30,244 nucleotides of DNA from JBDKVA01 sp039679375. GTDB taxonomy: Bacteria > Bacillota > Clostridia > Acetivibrionales > DTU013. Under the pieces are notes generated by a model, which worked only from the letters and a program-made list of their open reading frames with translations, searched no databases and was not told where the DNA came from. A program made the translations under genes and the position numbers. The stretch covers positions 1-30,244 of the forward strand of contig JBDKVA010000126.1 in assembly GCA_039679375.1 (NCBI GenBank), read 5' to 3'. The stretch's first letter is position 1; each line of letters opens with the position of its first letter. Of the stretch, positions 16,571 to 24,992 are shown piece by piece.

Positions 16571-16745
16571 TGAAAGTTCTGCGCTATTGTGATGCACCGT
16601 AAAGAAATTATTTTTGTAACTTATATACAATACTAATTCTACCACGCAAAAAATAAAGTAACAACTTATATTATGAAGTATCGAATTATTCTTTCCATAT
16701 ACGAAGTATGTATATAAAATTAATAAATTGTTAATTTTTTGAAGG
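16571..16745. other. AT-rich segment at the broken end of murA
   Basis: Very AT-rich DNA without a supported gene on either strand. A short near-repeat (GATGCACCGTAAAG near 16591 and GATTGCACCGCAAA near 16786) brackets it; it is too short to prove an insertion. Confidence 0.5.
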
Positions 16746-16774
16746 TTGTATTTTATTTTTATTTGAGTTAGAAT
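16746..16774 (+). promoter_or_regulatory. possible promoter of the multi-hairpin element
   Basis: TTGTAT, a 17-base spacer and TAGAAT. The predicted start near 16781 falls just before the outer stem of the hairpin array. The -35 match is weak and the region is AT-rich, which raises the chance of a coincidence. Confidence 0.3.
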
Positions 16775-16780
16775 ATTTAA

Positions 16781-17022
16781 ATTATGATTGCACCGCAAAA
16801 AGTCGCATTTGTGCAGTAAAGCGACTTTTCCTGCAAGCAATGGAACTTGAACTTGCAGGGAGCATTTCAGAATTCGGAGCCTAAATCTGAAATGCTTTTG
16901 TGCAATCCAGGATTTTGTAAATTACAGCATCACAAAGGTAAAATTGATGCTGTAATCATGCAGCTTTTAGATCTATAAGCTGCATGAAAAAGCCGTAATA
17001 AGTTCCGGATCGGCTTTTTGCA
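16781..17022 (+). ncRNA. candidate structured RNA or multi-hairpin element
   Basis: Seven perfect Watson-Crick stems occur in 234 bases. An outer stem GATTGCAC/GTGCAATC (16786-16793 with 16900-16907) encloses three hairpins: H1 AAAAGTCGC (16798-16829, 9 bp), H2 CCTGCAAG (16830-16859, 8 bp) and H3 AGCATTTCAG (16861-16896, 10 bp). Three more follow: H4 TTACAGCATC (16922-16955, 10 bp), H5 TCATGCAGCTT (16956-16987, 11 bp) and H6 AAAAAGCCG (16987-17019, 9 bp, ending in a T-run). Loops are 14, 14, 16, 14, 10 and 15 bases. The hairpins abut one another and have unrelated stem sequences. I do not recognise the family. The strand is assigned from the possible promoter and the terminal U-tract; both strands would fold equally. 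A DNA-level hairpin element is the alternative. Confidence 0.45.
16987..17019 (+). terminator. intrinsic terminator (last hairpin of the array)
   Basis: AAAAAGCCG, a 15-base loop and CGGCTTTTT form a 9-bp stem with the T-run built into its 3' arm. It would end transcripts of the hairpin element before the LTA-synthase-like gene. Confidence 0.5.
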
Positions 17023-17049
17023 ACAAAATCTATTATTGGGATAAACTAT

Positions 17050-17079
17050 TTTACGTAATCAACGTACATTGCATATAAA
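17050..17079 (+). promoter_or_regulatory. possible promoter of the LTA-synthase-like gene
   Basis: TTTACG, an 18-base spacer and TATAAA, ending 22 bases before the TTG start at 17102. Confidence 0.4.
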
Positions 17080-17101
17080 CACAGATTAAGCAGGTGATAT
17101 T

Positions 17102-18985
17102 TTGGAAAATACGGCAGTTCAGGCAAAGACCGGTAGGATCGCAGTTTACTATTCATACATATCAGAAAGTATCTTGTGGCTGGTATTTGTATTAAGTATG
17201 CTGTTAAAATGCACTCATTTTCAGTTTTCGACAAAAATAAACAGTAAGCCCTATTTCAATACGCTCAATAATAATATGTTTTTGGCTTCTTTTGCAAGTA
17301 TTATAATCATTGCTGCCATTGTGCTGTTATTCTTTAACAGGAAAAGGCTTGTTGCTCTATTTGTTGCCGACATCATGATGACAATATTGTTATTGTCGGA
17401 TACGCTATACTTCAGATATTATTACAATGCCATCACCATACCGGTTCTGTACCAGATCGGATTGGTCAGTTCCATTACAGACAGTGCTAAAAGTCTAATT
17501 CAGATAAAGGATATTATATTCCTGGTAGATTTTCCTTTATTTATAGGAGGCTTTGTGTTTTTAAAGAGTCAGCCTGTGAGAGGAATCATACAAATGAGGC
17601 CGGCAAAACGTATTACCTCGGCTATTATGGTTCTCTTTATCTGTTTTGGCTTAATGCGATTCGTTTACGGTAAATCCTCCTATTATATGTTCCCATATGA
17701 TAATAACACCGTTATAAACGATCTTGGTATCTATTACTTCCACTATTATGATATTAAAAGGAATATACAGGAACGCTTCTTTACGGATCATTCTTTGAAA
17801 CCCGAAGAAAAATCGGTGCTTGATTCCTTTTTCGATGAAAAAAATATGGACGGCAGCAAATATAAGGGGGCGGCGCGCGGTAAAAATCTGATCATCGTTC
17901 AGATGGAAGCCATACAGCAATTTATCATCAATGCAAAATTTAACGGCAAGGAAATCACACCTAATTTAAACAAATATATTAATGAAAGCATCTATCTCGA
18001 CAATTTTTATTATCAGGTCGGCACAGGAAATACCTCGGATGCGGAACTTCTGACCAATACATCGCTGTATCCGCTGAGGGACGGCTCCGTTTATTTCAAA
18101 TACCCCGACAACACATATGAAAGTCTGCCGAATATTTTAAAGCAACAGGGATATAATTCATATGTATTCCATGCTAACAATCCAAGCTTCTGGAACAGGA
18201 CCGAAATGTACAAATCCATCGGGTTTGACAGATTTTTCAGCAGCAGAGACTTCGATATGGACGAATACCTGGGCTGGGGCCTCGGCGACAAGTCCTTTTT
18301 CAGGCAGTCTCTGGAAAAAATCGATACTTCCAGGCCGTTTTACAGTTTTCTCATTACGCTTTCCAGTCATCATCCGTTCAATTACTTTGACGACTATCAG
18401 AGTTTTGATGTAGGCGAGTATGAGGATACCATGGCAGGTAATTACGTCAAGGCGGCAAATTATGTCGACCAGGCGATCGGCCAGCTCCTTGACGATCTCA
18501 AACGCAAAGGATTATATGACAATTCTGTCATTGTTATATACGGAGACCATCATGCTGTTCTGAAGGATCAAAAAGATATGATCGACAGCCTGATTGATGT
18601 CGAATTGAATGATTATAACTGGACAAAGCTGCATAAAACACCATGCTTCATACATTTCCCAGGCATGAAGGACACCGGGGTAAACAGCACGATTTGCGGC
18701 GAGATCGACCTGCTCCCGACAATTGCAAATCTGATGGGATTTGAAGCGCCGCATGCTTTAGGCAAGGATATTTTGAATACCCGGAAGGGATATGCCGTAC
18801 TCAGGGATTCGTCCGTGATTACAGATGAATTCATATATGTAGGTTCCGAGGGCAATGTTTACGATAATGAAGGGCAACTTGTGAATAAGGCTGAATATGA
18901 CGCAGAGATTTCAAAGTACCAGAAAGAGCTGCAAATATCCGATATCATACTGAGCAAAAATGCTTTGGCAAGCTATAATAAATAA
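17102..18985 (+). CDS. LTA synthase family membrane sulfatase-like phosphoglycerol transferase
   Basis: A 627-residue protein of the LtaS type. About residues 1-195 hold five hydrophobic membrane segments. The extracellular sulfatase-fold domain begins near residue 255 with metal ligand Glu269 (IVQMEA). The catalytic threonine lies in VGTGNTSDAE (Thr311), and further metal/substrate motifs are FHANNPSFWNR, SSHHPF and IYGDHHAVL. Such enzymes move glycerol phosphate from phosphatidylglycerol to a lipoteichoic acid-type polymer or a related glycolipid. The start is the TTG at 17102 behind AGGTG; the first ATG is far downstream, inside the first membrane segment. It is the first plus-strand gene after the murA break and lies 30 bases before the methyltransferase gene, so the two probably form an operon. 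Confidence 0.92.
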   Translation: MENTAVQAKTGRIAVYYSYISESILWLVFVLSMLLKCTHFQFSTKINSKPYFNTLNNNMFLASFASIIIIAAIVLLFFNRKRLVALFVADIMMTILLLSDTLYFRYYYNAITIPVLYQIGLVSSITDSAKSLIQIKDIIFLVDFPLFIGGFVFLKSQPVRGIIQMRPAKRITSAIMVLFICFGLMRFVYGKSSYYMFPYDNNTVINDLGIYYFHYYDIKRNIQERFFTDHSLKPEEKSVLDSFFDEKNMDGSKYKGAARGKNLIIVQMEAIQQFIINAKFNGKEITPNLNKYINESIYLDNFYYQVGTGNTSDAELLTNTSLYPLRDGSVYFKYPDNTYESLPNILKQQGYNSYVFHANNPSFWNRTEMYKSIGFDRFFSSRDFDMDEYLGWGLGDKSFFRQSLEKIDTSRPFYSFLITLSSHHPFNYFDDYQSFDVGEYEDTMAGNYVKAANYVDQAIGQLLDDLKRKGLYDNSVIVIYGDHHAVLKDQKDMIDSLIDVELNDYNWTKLHKTPCFIHFPGMKDTGVNSTICGEIDLLPTIANLMGFEAPHALGKDILNTRKGYAVLRDSSVITDEFIYVGSEGNVYDNEGQLVNKAEYDAEISKYQKELQISDIILSKNALASYNK

Positions 18986-19015
18986 AAATACAGTAGAAAA
19001 TTTGGGAGATAAAGT

Positions 19016-20185
19016 ATGGCTAAGGTAATTTTATCAAAGGGCAGTGAAAAAAAGGTAGAATACGGCCATCCGTGGATATACCGGAGCGATATTGACAACA
19101 TAGAGGCCGGAGCCAATCCGGGTGATATTGTCGATATCTGCAGCAGCAGGAACAAGTTCCTCGGAAAAGGCTTTTTCAACCCAAAGTCACAGATATCGGT
19201 CCGGATACTGACATATGAGCATGAACAAATCGATTATGGCTTTTTTTACAACAGGATCCGGGATGCGTGGGAATACCGCAAAAAGGTTGCAGACACCGAC
19301 AGCTGCAGGGTGGTATTCTCCGAATCGGACTTCCTGCCGGCTCTGGTAGTAGATAAATTTTCCGATATATTAGTGCTGCAAACCTCCTCACTTGGTATTG
19401 AAAAATACAAGGAAGAGCTTACGGATATTTTGTGTGACCTGATCAAGCCTCAAGGCGTTTATGAGAGAAACGACATTCCCGTCAGGGAGCTTGAAGGATT
19501 GGATCAAAAAAAGGGGTTCCTGCGGGGTAACTTCAATACCAATGTGATGATGTCCGAAAATGGCATACATTTCGTGGTTGATGTGGCAGAAGGCCAAAAA
19601 ACAGGATATTTCCTTGATCAAAAGGAAAACCGTGCCGCACTGAAACCTTTTGTAAAAGGCGCCAAGGTACTCGACTGCTTCAGCCATACCGGCTCGTTTG
19701 CACTTCACGCAGGCACTTACGGAGCATCCAGCGTACTTGGTCTGGATATCTCGGAGCATGCTGTTGAAACAGCCGCTGCAAATGCAAAGCTGAACGGCCT
19801 TGAAAATATATGCCGGTTCGAAAGTGCCAATGTGTTTGACAGACTCAGAGAATATTATGACCGTGGCGAGCATTTTGACACCATCATTCTGGACCCGCCC
19901 GCCTTCGCTAAAAGCAGAAGCTCTGTAGAAGGGGCCATCCGCGGATATAAGGAAATAAACCTTCGCGCCATGAAAATACTGAACAGCGGAGGTTTCCTGG
20001 TCACTTGCTCCTGCTCGCACCATATCGATCCGGAAATGTTTATGGATATACTATACAATGCAGGTATCGATTCACGCCGCAAGATCAGGCTCATCGAATA
20101 CAGGTCGCAGGCAAAAGACCATCCCGTGCTGCTGGCCGCGCCCGAGACGGAATACTTGAAATGCGCCATTCTTCAAATCGTTTAA
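19016..20185 (+). CDS. class I SAM-dependent rRNA (cytosine-C5) methyltransferase, RlmI-like
   Basis: A 389-residue protein with an N-terminal PUA domain (residues about 1-75, EYGHPWIYRSDI and GDIVDI). A central beta/alpha segment follows, then a Rossmann methyltransferase domain. The SAM-binding motif is VLDCFSHTGSFALHAG, the acidic loop is LGLDISEHAVE and motif IV is ILDPPAFAKS. The cysteine-containing CSCSHH corresponds to the catalytic region of RlmI-type 23S rRNA m5C methyltransferases. The ATG at 19016 has GGGAGA upstream. It ends 42 bases from the convergent homocysteine methyltransferase-like gene. The exact target base cannot be read from the sequence. Confidence 0.9.
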   Translation: MAKVILSKGSEKKVEYGHPWIYRSDIDNIEAGANPGDIVDICSSRNKFLGKGFFNPKSQISVRILTYEHEQIDYGFFYNRIRDAWEYRKKVADTDSCRVVFSESDFLPALVVDKFSDILVLQTSSLGIEKYKEELTDILCDLIKPQGVYERNDIPVRELEGLDQKKGFLRGNFNTNVMMSENGIHFVVDVAEGQKTGYFLDQKENRAALKPFVKGAKVLDCFSHTGSFALHAGTYGASSVLGLDISEHAVETAAANAKLNGLENICRFESANVFDRLREYYDRGEHFDTIILDPPAFAKSRSSVEGAIRGYKEINLRAMKILNSGGFLVTCSCSHHIDPEMFMDILYNAGIDSRRKIRLIEYRSQAKDHPVLLAAPETEYLKCAILQIV

Positions 20186-20191
20186 CCGGTG

Positions 20192-20219
20192 GCAATGCAA
20201 GCTTGCAATAAAGCATTGC
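20192..20219. repeat. hairpin between convergent genes
   Basis: GCAATGC and GCATTGC form a 7-bp stem with a 14-base loop in the 42-base gap between two converging genes. The loop side contains the palindrome TGCAAGCTTGCA. It could act as a weak bidirectional terminator, but there is no clear T-run. Confidence 0.45.
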
Positions 20220-20227
20220 TTCAAGTT

Positions 20228-21550
20228 TCATATATTCAGGCCTGGTGTGACGATCACGCAGCCAAATTTCGCAGCAGCCTCTTTCAGAAAGGATTGCGAT
20301 TGTTTTGGGATATTGGCTGCTGCAACACCCGCTACGCCTCTGTAAATTCTGAGAGCTATATTCAATGAACCTGGCTTTGTGGTCTCAATAATCAAAGGAG
20401 CCTTTACATACCATTGTATTCTGTCAACAACGCTGGAAAGAAGCCCATCATCCCCATTGGCGGCATCAACATTCACATACACTGCATCATAGCCTTCCGA
20501 TGCCATATCCAGAGCCGTATCTTCAATAAACGAGAAATCATTTTTATACAAAGCATCAAGCAATCCCTTATCTTTTGAAGCATCCAGAATCCCGACCTGC
20601 TGCCAGTCCAGCTTCTTGCAGTCAACATATCTCACACTGGAGGTAATGATACCGGAAGGCCCCTGCCTGACGGCTACCGGCTGAAGGAAGCTCACTTTCC
20701 TCTTCAGCGCCTTAATATAATCGGGTGTTGAACCACAGCACCCGCCAATCAGTCTCGCTCCGTATTTTATAAATCCGGCAGACACAGATGCAAAATGCTC
20801 TGCCGTCTCTTCGTACCGCACCTCATTGCCGATCATCTGCGGCAGGCCTGCATTCGGTTTTATACTCAGATACCCTCTTCCGGCTTCAAACATTCCCTTT
20901 GCAATACCAAGCATATGCTCGGGTCCAAAAGAACAGTTAGCGCCAATCATATCGGCGCCGAGAGCCTTCAGTACCGTTACTGCTAAAAATGGTTCAGTAC
21001 CCATCAATGTCCGACCGTTGTTTTCAAAAGCAAGGGAGCATATAACCGGCAGATCCGTCGTTTCCTTTGCGGCAAGAAGCGCTGCACGCATTTCGGCAAG
21101 ATCGGTAAAGGTCTCAAAGTTGATGACATCCGCCCCACCGTCGGCGACCGCTTTTACCTGTTCCCTATAAATCTCATATGCCGTTTCAAAATTCAGCTCA
21201 CCCGACGGTTCAAAAAGAATCCCAAGCGGACCTATGGAGGCAGATACGAAATGATTCTCCCCGGCTGCCTCTCTGGCAAGCCTGGCGCCCCAGAAATTTA
21301 TTTCATATGTTTTTTCATCAAGAGCATATTTCTGCAAATGTAATCTGTTTCCCTGGAATGTATTTGTCTGGATCACATCGGATCCGGCTTCGATATATGC
21401 TCTGTATATATCCGTGACAGCCTCCCGGTTTGTAAGGTTCCATAGCTCGCCGCACTCTCCGCCCTTCAGTCCCTTGAGCTGAAGCAGATATCCCGTGGAT
21501 CCGTCATACACCAGTATGCGGTTCTCTATTTCCTTTAAAAAATCTCTCAT
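20228..21550 (-). CDS. homocysteine S-methyltransferase-like protein (short MetH type)
   Basis: A 440-residue protein. Residues about 1-290 form a homocysteine-binding TIM barrel with LVYDGSTGYLLQ, the IQTNTFQGNRL segment and the zinc ligands GANCSFGP and GGCCGSTP. Residues about 320-440 resemble part of a pterin-binding (methyltetrahydrofolate) domain (YDAVYVNVDAANGDDG, APLIIETTKPG) and end early. The cobalamin-binding and reactivation domains of full MetH are absent. The ATG at 21550 has GGAGG 7 bases upstream. A strong promoter lies at 21597-21625, so it is transcribed alone. It may transfer methyl groups to homocysteine with a separate corrinoid protein, or act on another thiol; this is inference. 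Confidence 0.85.
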   Translation of the reverse strand: MRDFLKEIENRILVYDGSTGYLLQLKGLKGGECGELWNLTNREAVTDIYRAYIEAGSDVIQTNTFQGNRLHLQKYALDEKTYEINFWGARLAREAAGENHFVSASIGPLGILFEPSGELNFETAYEIYREQVKAVADGGADVINFETFTDLAEMRAALLAAKETTDLPVICSLAFENNGRTLMGTEPFLAVTVLKALGADMIGANCSFGPEHMLGIAKGMFEAGRGYLSIKPNAGLPQMIGNEVRYEETAEHFASVSAGFIKYGARLIGGCCGSTPDYIKALKRKVSFLQPVAVRQGPSGIITSSVRYVDCKKLDWQQVGILDASKDKGLLDALYKNDFSFIEDTALDMASEGYDAVYVNVDAANGDDGLLSSVVDRIQWYVKAPLIIETTKPGSLNIALRIYRGVAGVAAANIPKQSQSFLKEAAAKFGCVIVTPGLNI

Positions 21551-21596
21551 GATATAGCCTCCATAATTCAAGCTTACTGCATATAATATAACAATT

Positions 21597-21625
21597 ATTA
21601 TAGCATCATCTTCATTTATCTACAA
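21597..21625 (-). promoter_or_regulatory. predicted promoter of the homocysteine methyltransferase-like gene
   Basis: On the minus strand TTGTAG (21620-21625), a 17-base spacer and a perfect TATAAT (21597-21602), 46 bases before the start codon. It begins 12 bases after the tadC stop. I see no riboswitch in the short leader. Confidence 0.6.
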
Positions 21626-21637
21626 CTATATTCAGAG

Positions 21638-22555
21638 TTATTTGCTGAATTGCTCTATGAGCTGTATTGCCACAGGACCCAGCAATACAATGAAAAGAGT
21701 CGGAAAGATGAAAAGCACCATCGGAATGAGCATCTTTACAGGCGCCTTCATTGCTTTCTCCTGGGCTCTTTGCCTGCGTTTCTGCCTCATCTGCTCCGCC
21801 TGGATCTTTAAAACATTTGCAATGCCTACGCCAAATTGGTCAGCTTGTACTACCGCCCCGACAAAGGCAGTAAAATCCTGCAAATCCACCCGTTCAGCCA
21901 TATCCTTGAGAGCATCTTTTTTTTGCCTGCCAACTTTTATTTCCTGTAATACCTTGTCAAATTCCGAAGCAAGAGGCCCGGGCTTTTTATCGACCACCTT
22001 AAGCAATGCGCCGTCAAACCCAAGCCCGGCTTCTACACTTACCGTTAAAAGATCGATAACATCCGGCAATGAATTTAAAATAATCTTCTGCCTTGCCGTT
22101 AACAGCTTTCCAAGAATAAACCCCGGCAATACAAAGCCAAGAGCAACTTCTGCAATAATGAACATCAGCAGGTTTCCTGCTGACATATTGGAGGACCTTC
22201 CAATGATCAGGGTAAGCACGGGGAGCCCAACGATCATAAGCGCCTGAATACTAAGCCAGTCTTTCGCTTCCATGTTCGCCGGATTGCCTGCTTTGACAAT
22301 TTTCTTTTCAAGATTTGTCAGCATCTCGCCCGGTGTGACCCTCATCATTGCTTTACCCATATTATCCAGCATAGGCCGGAGTACTCTGGAGAACAAAGGC
22401 TGGCTCAGTTCCGTATTTACTTCCGTAATATTCATTTTTCTTATTCCGTCAAGCCTGGAAGCAACAGATAATTTGCCTCGTTGTATATAAGCCAGTATGG
22501 AATAGACAAGGATAAAACACGATGCAAATGCCAGTATAAATATTATGATCAACAT
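21638..22555 (-). CDS. tadC: Tad pilus inner-membrane platform protein TadC
   Basis: A 305-residue type II secretion GspF-family protein. It has an N-terminal membrane segment, a pair of central hydrophobic segments around residues 105-150, the conserved cytoplasmic GspF region (LPDVIDLLTVSVEAGLGFDGAL) and a C-terminal segment (MVLFIFPTLFIVLLGPVAIQL). With TadB it forms the platform on which the CpaF ATPase drives Flp pilin assembly. The ATG at 22555 follows GGAGGG by 8 bases. It is the last gene of the tad run and lies 32 bases after tadB. Confidence 0.93.
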   Translation of the reverse strand: MLIIIFILAFASCFILVYSILAYIQRGKLSVASRLDGIRKMNITEVNTELSQPLFSRVLRPMLDNMGKAMMRVTPGEMLTNLEKKIVKAGNPANMEAKDWLSIQALMIVGLPVLTLIIGRSSNMSAGNLLMFIIAEVALGFVLPGFILGKLLTARQKIILNSLPDVIDLLTVSVEAGLGFDGALLKVVDKKPGPLASEFDKVLQEIKVGRQKKDALKDMAERVDLQDFTAFVGAVVQADQFGVGIANVLKIQAEQMRQKRRQRAQEKAMKAPVKMLIPMVLFIFPTLFIVLLGPVAIQLIEQFSK

Positions 22556-22587
22556 ATCTCAAACCCTCCTGCCAGACTAATGCTGCC

Positions 22588-23562
22588 TTACATCTCAATC
22601 CGGACGACTTTTCGTATGAGAACGATGCCAATAGTTTCCATCACTACAGCAATACCGATCATGATTTGCCCCAACGTCCTGGTATAAAGCAGGCTCATCT
22701 GCGCGGGATTGATTAAATAAATCAAAAAATATAGAATAAGCGGAAGCAGTGAAATGACCCACCCTGACATTCTCCCCTGAGCTGTTACCGTTTTTAACTC
22801 GCCTTTTATCCTGACACGGTCTCTGATAGTAGATGTGATATTATCGAGCACCTCCGCGAGGTTCCCTCCCACCTGCCTTTGTATCATTAAAGCTGTCACT
22901 ACAAGCTCCAAATCCTCGCTTGACACCCTTGAAACCATATTTTCAAGCGCTTTTTCAGTAGGAAGCCCCAGGTTGATTTCCTTTTTCAATGTTGTAAATT
23001 CCTCTGCAATCGGACCGGTCATTTCTTCAGCTACCATGTCGACAGCCTGAAAAAAGCTGTAGCCCGCTTTTAAGGAGTTTGAAATCATTGCAATGGCATC
23101 ACCGAGCTGCTCATTTAATAGCTTTATCCTCTTTTTTATTTTCCCTTTTACAACAATGGACGGCAATATCCAGCCGATTACACCGGCAATAAATGCAAGC
23201 GGCCACATTCCAGGTCCGTTTGCTAATATCATAATAGCAGCAAAAACAAAAAAAAGTATAAGGCAAAGTGTTATGAATTCCTCTGCTTTCAAAAGAAGAT
23301 GTGCCCTGGTCAAATCATTCTGTACCTTTTTTTTGTAACCATCAAGAAATTTGACTTTACCTATCTCCTTGGACAATGCGCCTCTAAAAGCGCCCGTTCC
23401 GGTCTTTTTCCCGCCTTTTTTCCTCTCTTCCTTTGCTTCCTCAACATTTGTATAACGTCTCAGCCGTGACATATAATCGTGTTTGCCTAAAGAAAACTTC
23501 AGAAGCTGAAAGAATAGTAACAGAGCGGATACGAAACTTAATACGACCAAAAGGCTTTCCAA
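22588..23562 (-). CDS. tadB: Tad pilus inner-membrane platform protein TadB
   Basis: A 324-residue GspF-family membrane protein. It has an N-terminal membrane segment (LLVVLSFVSALLLFFQLL), two central segments around 110-150, the GspF motif (QLGDAIAMISNSLKAGYSFF, then GGNLAEVLDNI) and a C-terminal hydrophobic pair. It partners TadC in the pilus platform. Translation begins at a TTG (23562) behind AAAGGGGG, 17 bases after the cpaF stop. The sequence is complete. Confidence 0.93.
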   Translation of the reverse strand: MESLLVVLSFVSALLLFFQLLKFSLGKHDYMSRLRRYTNVEEAKEERKKGGKKTGTGAFRGALSKEIGKVKFLDGYKKKVQNDLTRAHLLLKAEEFITLCLILFFVFAAIMILANGPGMWPLAFIAGVIGWILPSIVVKGKIKKRIKLLNEQLGDAIAMISNSLKAGYSFFQAVDMVAEEMTGPIAEEFTTLKKEINLGLPTEKALENMVSRVSSEDLELVVTALMIQRQVGGNLAEVLDNITSTIRDRVRIKGELKTVTAQGRMSGWVISLLPLILYFLIYLINPAQMSLLYTRTLGQIMIGIAVVMETIGIVLIRKVVRIEM

Positions 23563-23579
23563 TTAAATACCCCCTTTAC

Positions 23580-24947
23580 TCATCGCTTTATAAATACGTC
23601 GTTAGGGAGTTTAATCCCTGCATCTTCCAATTTTTCCACAAACTTTGGCTTAATGCCGGTAGGAAGCAATTCGCCCGTAATATGCCCTCTTTCATCTCTG
23701 CCATGCTGCTTGAACAAATAGATATCCTGCATCGTAATCACATCACCCTCCATACCGGTGACTTCGGTAATATGGGTAATCCTTCTGCTGCCGTCTCTCA
23801 TTCTCGATTGCTGTACTATGAGGTCAATAGCAGATGCTACCTGTTCCCTGATCGCTTTCATCGGCAACTCCATTCCAGCCATCATGACCATCGTTTCTAA
23901 CCTTGCCAGCATATCTCTCGGTGAATTGGCATGTCCTGTTGTCAATGAACCGTCATGACCTGTGTTCATTGCCTGCAGCATATCAAGCGCTTCTCCGCTC
24001 CTGACTTCACCTACGATAATCCTGTCAGGCCTCATTCTAAGTGAGTTCCGAACCAGATCCCGGATAGTTATTGCGCCTTTGCCTTCTATATTCGGCGGCC
24101 TGGTTTCAAGCCTGATCACATGATCCTGCATCATCTGTAGCTCAGCGGCGTCCTCAATTGTAACAATTCTTTCATCCTCCGGTATAAAGGATGATATAAC
24201 ATTGAGCGTTGTCGTTTTACCGCTGCCGGTACCTCCTGATACTACGATATTTAGCCGTCCTTCAACACAGGCTTTGAGCAGGATAGCCACATCGGGTGTA
24301 ACGGTTCCGAAATTGATCAAATCCTTAACTGTAAATGGCTTTTCTGAGAATTTTCGTATCGTAATGGTAGGTCCATTGAGTGAAAGCGGCGGAATGATCA
24401 CGTTGACACGCGAGCCATTGGGCAGCCTTGCATCAACCATGGGCGAGCTCTCGTCGATACGCCTGCCAAGCGGTGCTACGATTTTTTCGATCACCCTCAT
24501 GATATGCTGGTCGTCTTTGAATGTAACATCACTCAGCACCAGCTTGCCTTTCTTTTCAAGATATACCTTATCCGGGCCGTTTACCATGATTTCCGATACG
24601 CTTGGGTCATGGATGAATTGGTTTATCGGCCCAAACCCTATTGTCTCATCAATAATCTCCGATATGAGCTTCTGTTTTTCAAGCTTTGTAATGAAAGTAC
24701 CCTCTTCTTCCAAAAAGCGCTCAATAATTTCGGAAATATCCTTCTCAAGGTTTTCTTCCTGCTCTTCCGCAACATTTTCCTTAAAGGCGTTGTTGTTTAT
24801 TTCTTCAATTATTTTAGTATGTATCCTTGCTTTCAGTTCATCAAAGGGATCAGCCTTCGGAGCGGCAGGTTTACGCGTTTTCTGGGCACTGCTTGCCTCA
24901 ATTGTCTCAACATTTTTTTCTTTTTGGATCCTTTCAAGCAATGACAT
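23580..24947 (-). CDS. cpaF: Tad pilus assembly ATPase CpaF/TadA
   Basis: A 455-residue secretion ATPase of the VirB11/PulE superfamily. A variable, charged N-terminus (about 1-80) precedes the N-terminal domain (FGPINQFIHDPSVSEIMVNG) and the ATPase core. The core has Walker A GGTGSGKTT (238-246), the Asp box TIEDAAEL, Walker B RIIVGEVR and the His box TGHDGSLTTGHANS. It powers Flp pilin polymerisation from the cytoplasmic face. The ATG at 24947 has GGAGGT 8 bases upstream; a GTG two codons earlier is also possible. It is co-transcribed with cpaE before it and tadB after it. Confidence 0.96.
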   Translation of the reverse strand: MSLLERIQKEKNVETIEASSAQKTRKPAAPKADPFDELKARIHTKIIEEINNNAFKENVAEEQEENLEKDISEIIERFLEEEGTFITKLEKQKLISEIIDETIGFGPINQFIHDPSVSEIMVNGPDKVYLEKKGKLVLSDVTFKDDQHIMRVIEKIVAPLGRRIDESSPMVDARLPNGSRVNVIIPPLSLNGPTITIRKFSEKPFTVKDLINFGTVTPDVAILLKACVEGRLNIVVSGGTGSGKTTTLNVISSFIPEDERIVTIEDAAELQMMQDHVIRLETRPPNIEGKGAITIRDLVRNSLRMRPDRIIVGEVRSGEALDMLQAMNTGHDGSLTTGHANSPRDMLARLETMVMMAGMELPMKAIREQVASAIDLIVQQSRMRDGSRRITHITEVTGMEGDVITMQDIYLFKQHGRDERGHITGELLPTGIKPKFVEKLEDAGIKLPNDVFIKR

Positions 24948-24992
24948 ATTCACGCACCTCCTCCTTTACACCATTTTGACGACTGGCTTTTT

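Noticed and set aside
16696..16710. loxP-like arm (CATATACGAAGTATG)
   Set aside because: Only one arm-like sequence is present, without the spacer and inverted second arm; likely chance in AT-rich DNA.
16571..16840. Upstream part of the murA open frame as a genuine alternative N-terminus
   Set aside because: It is AT-rich, has no proper start signal and shows none of the MurA N-terminal motifs.
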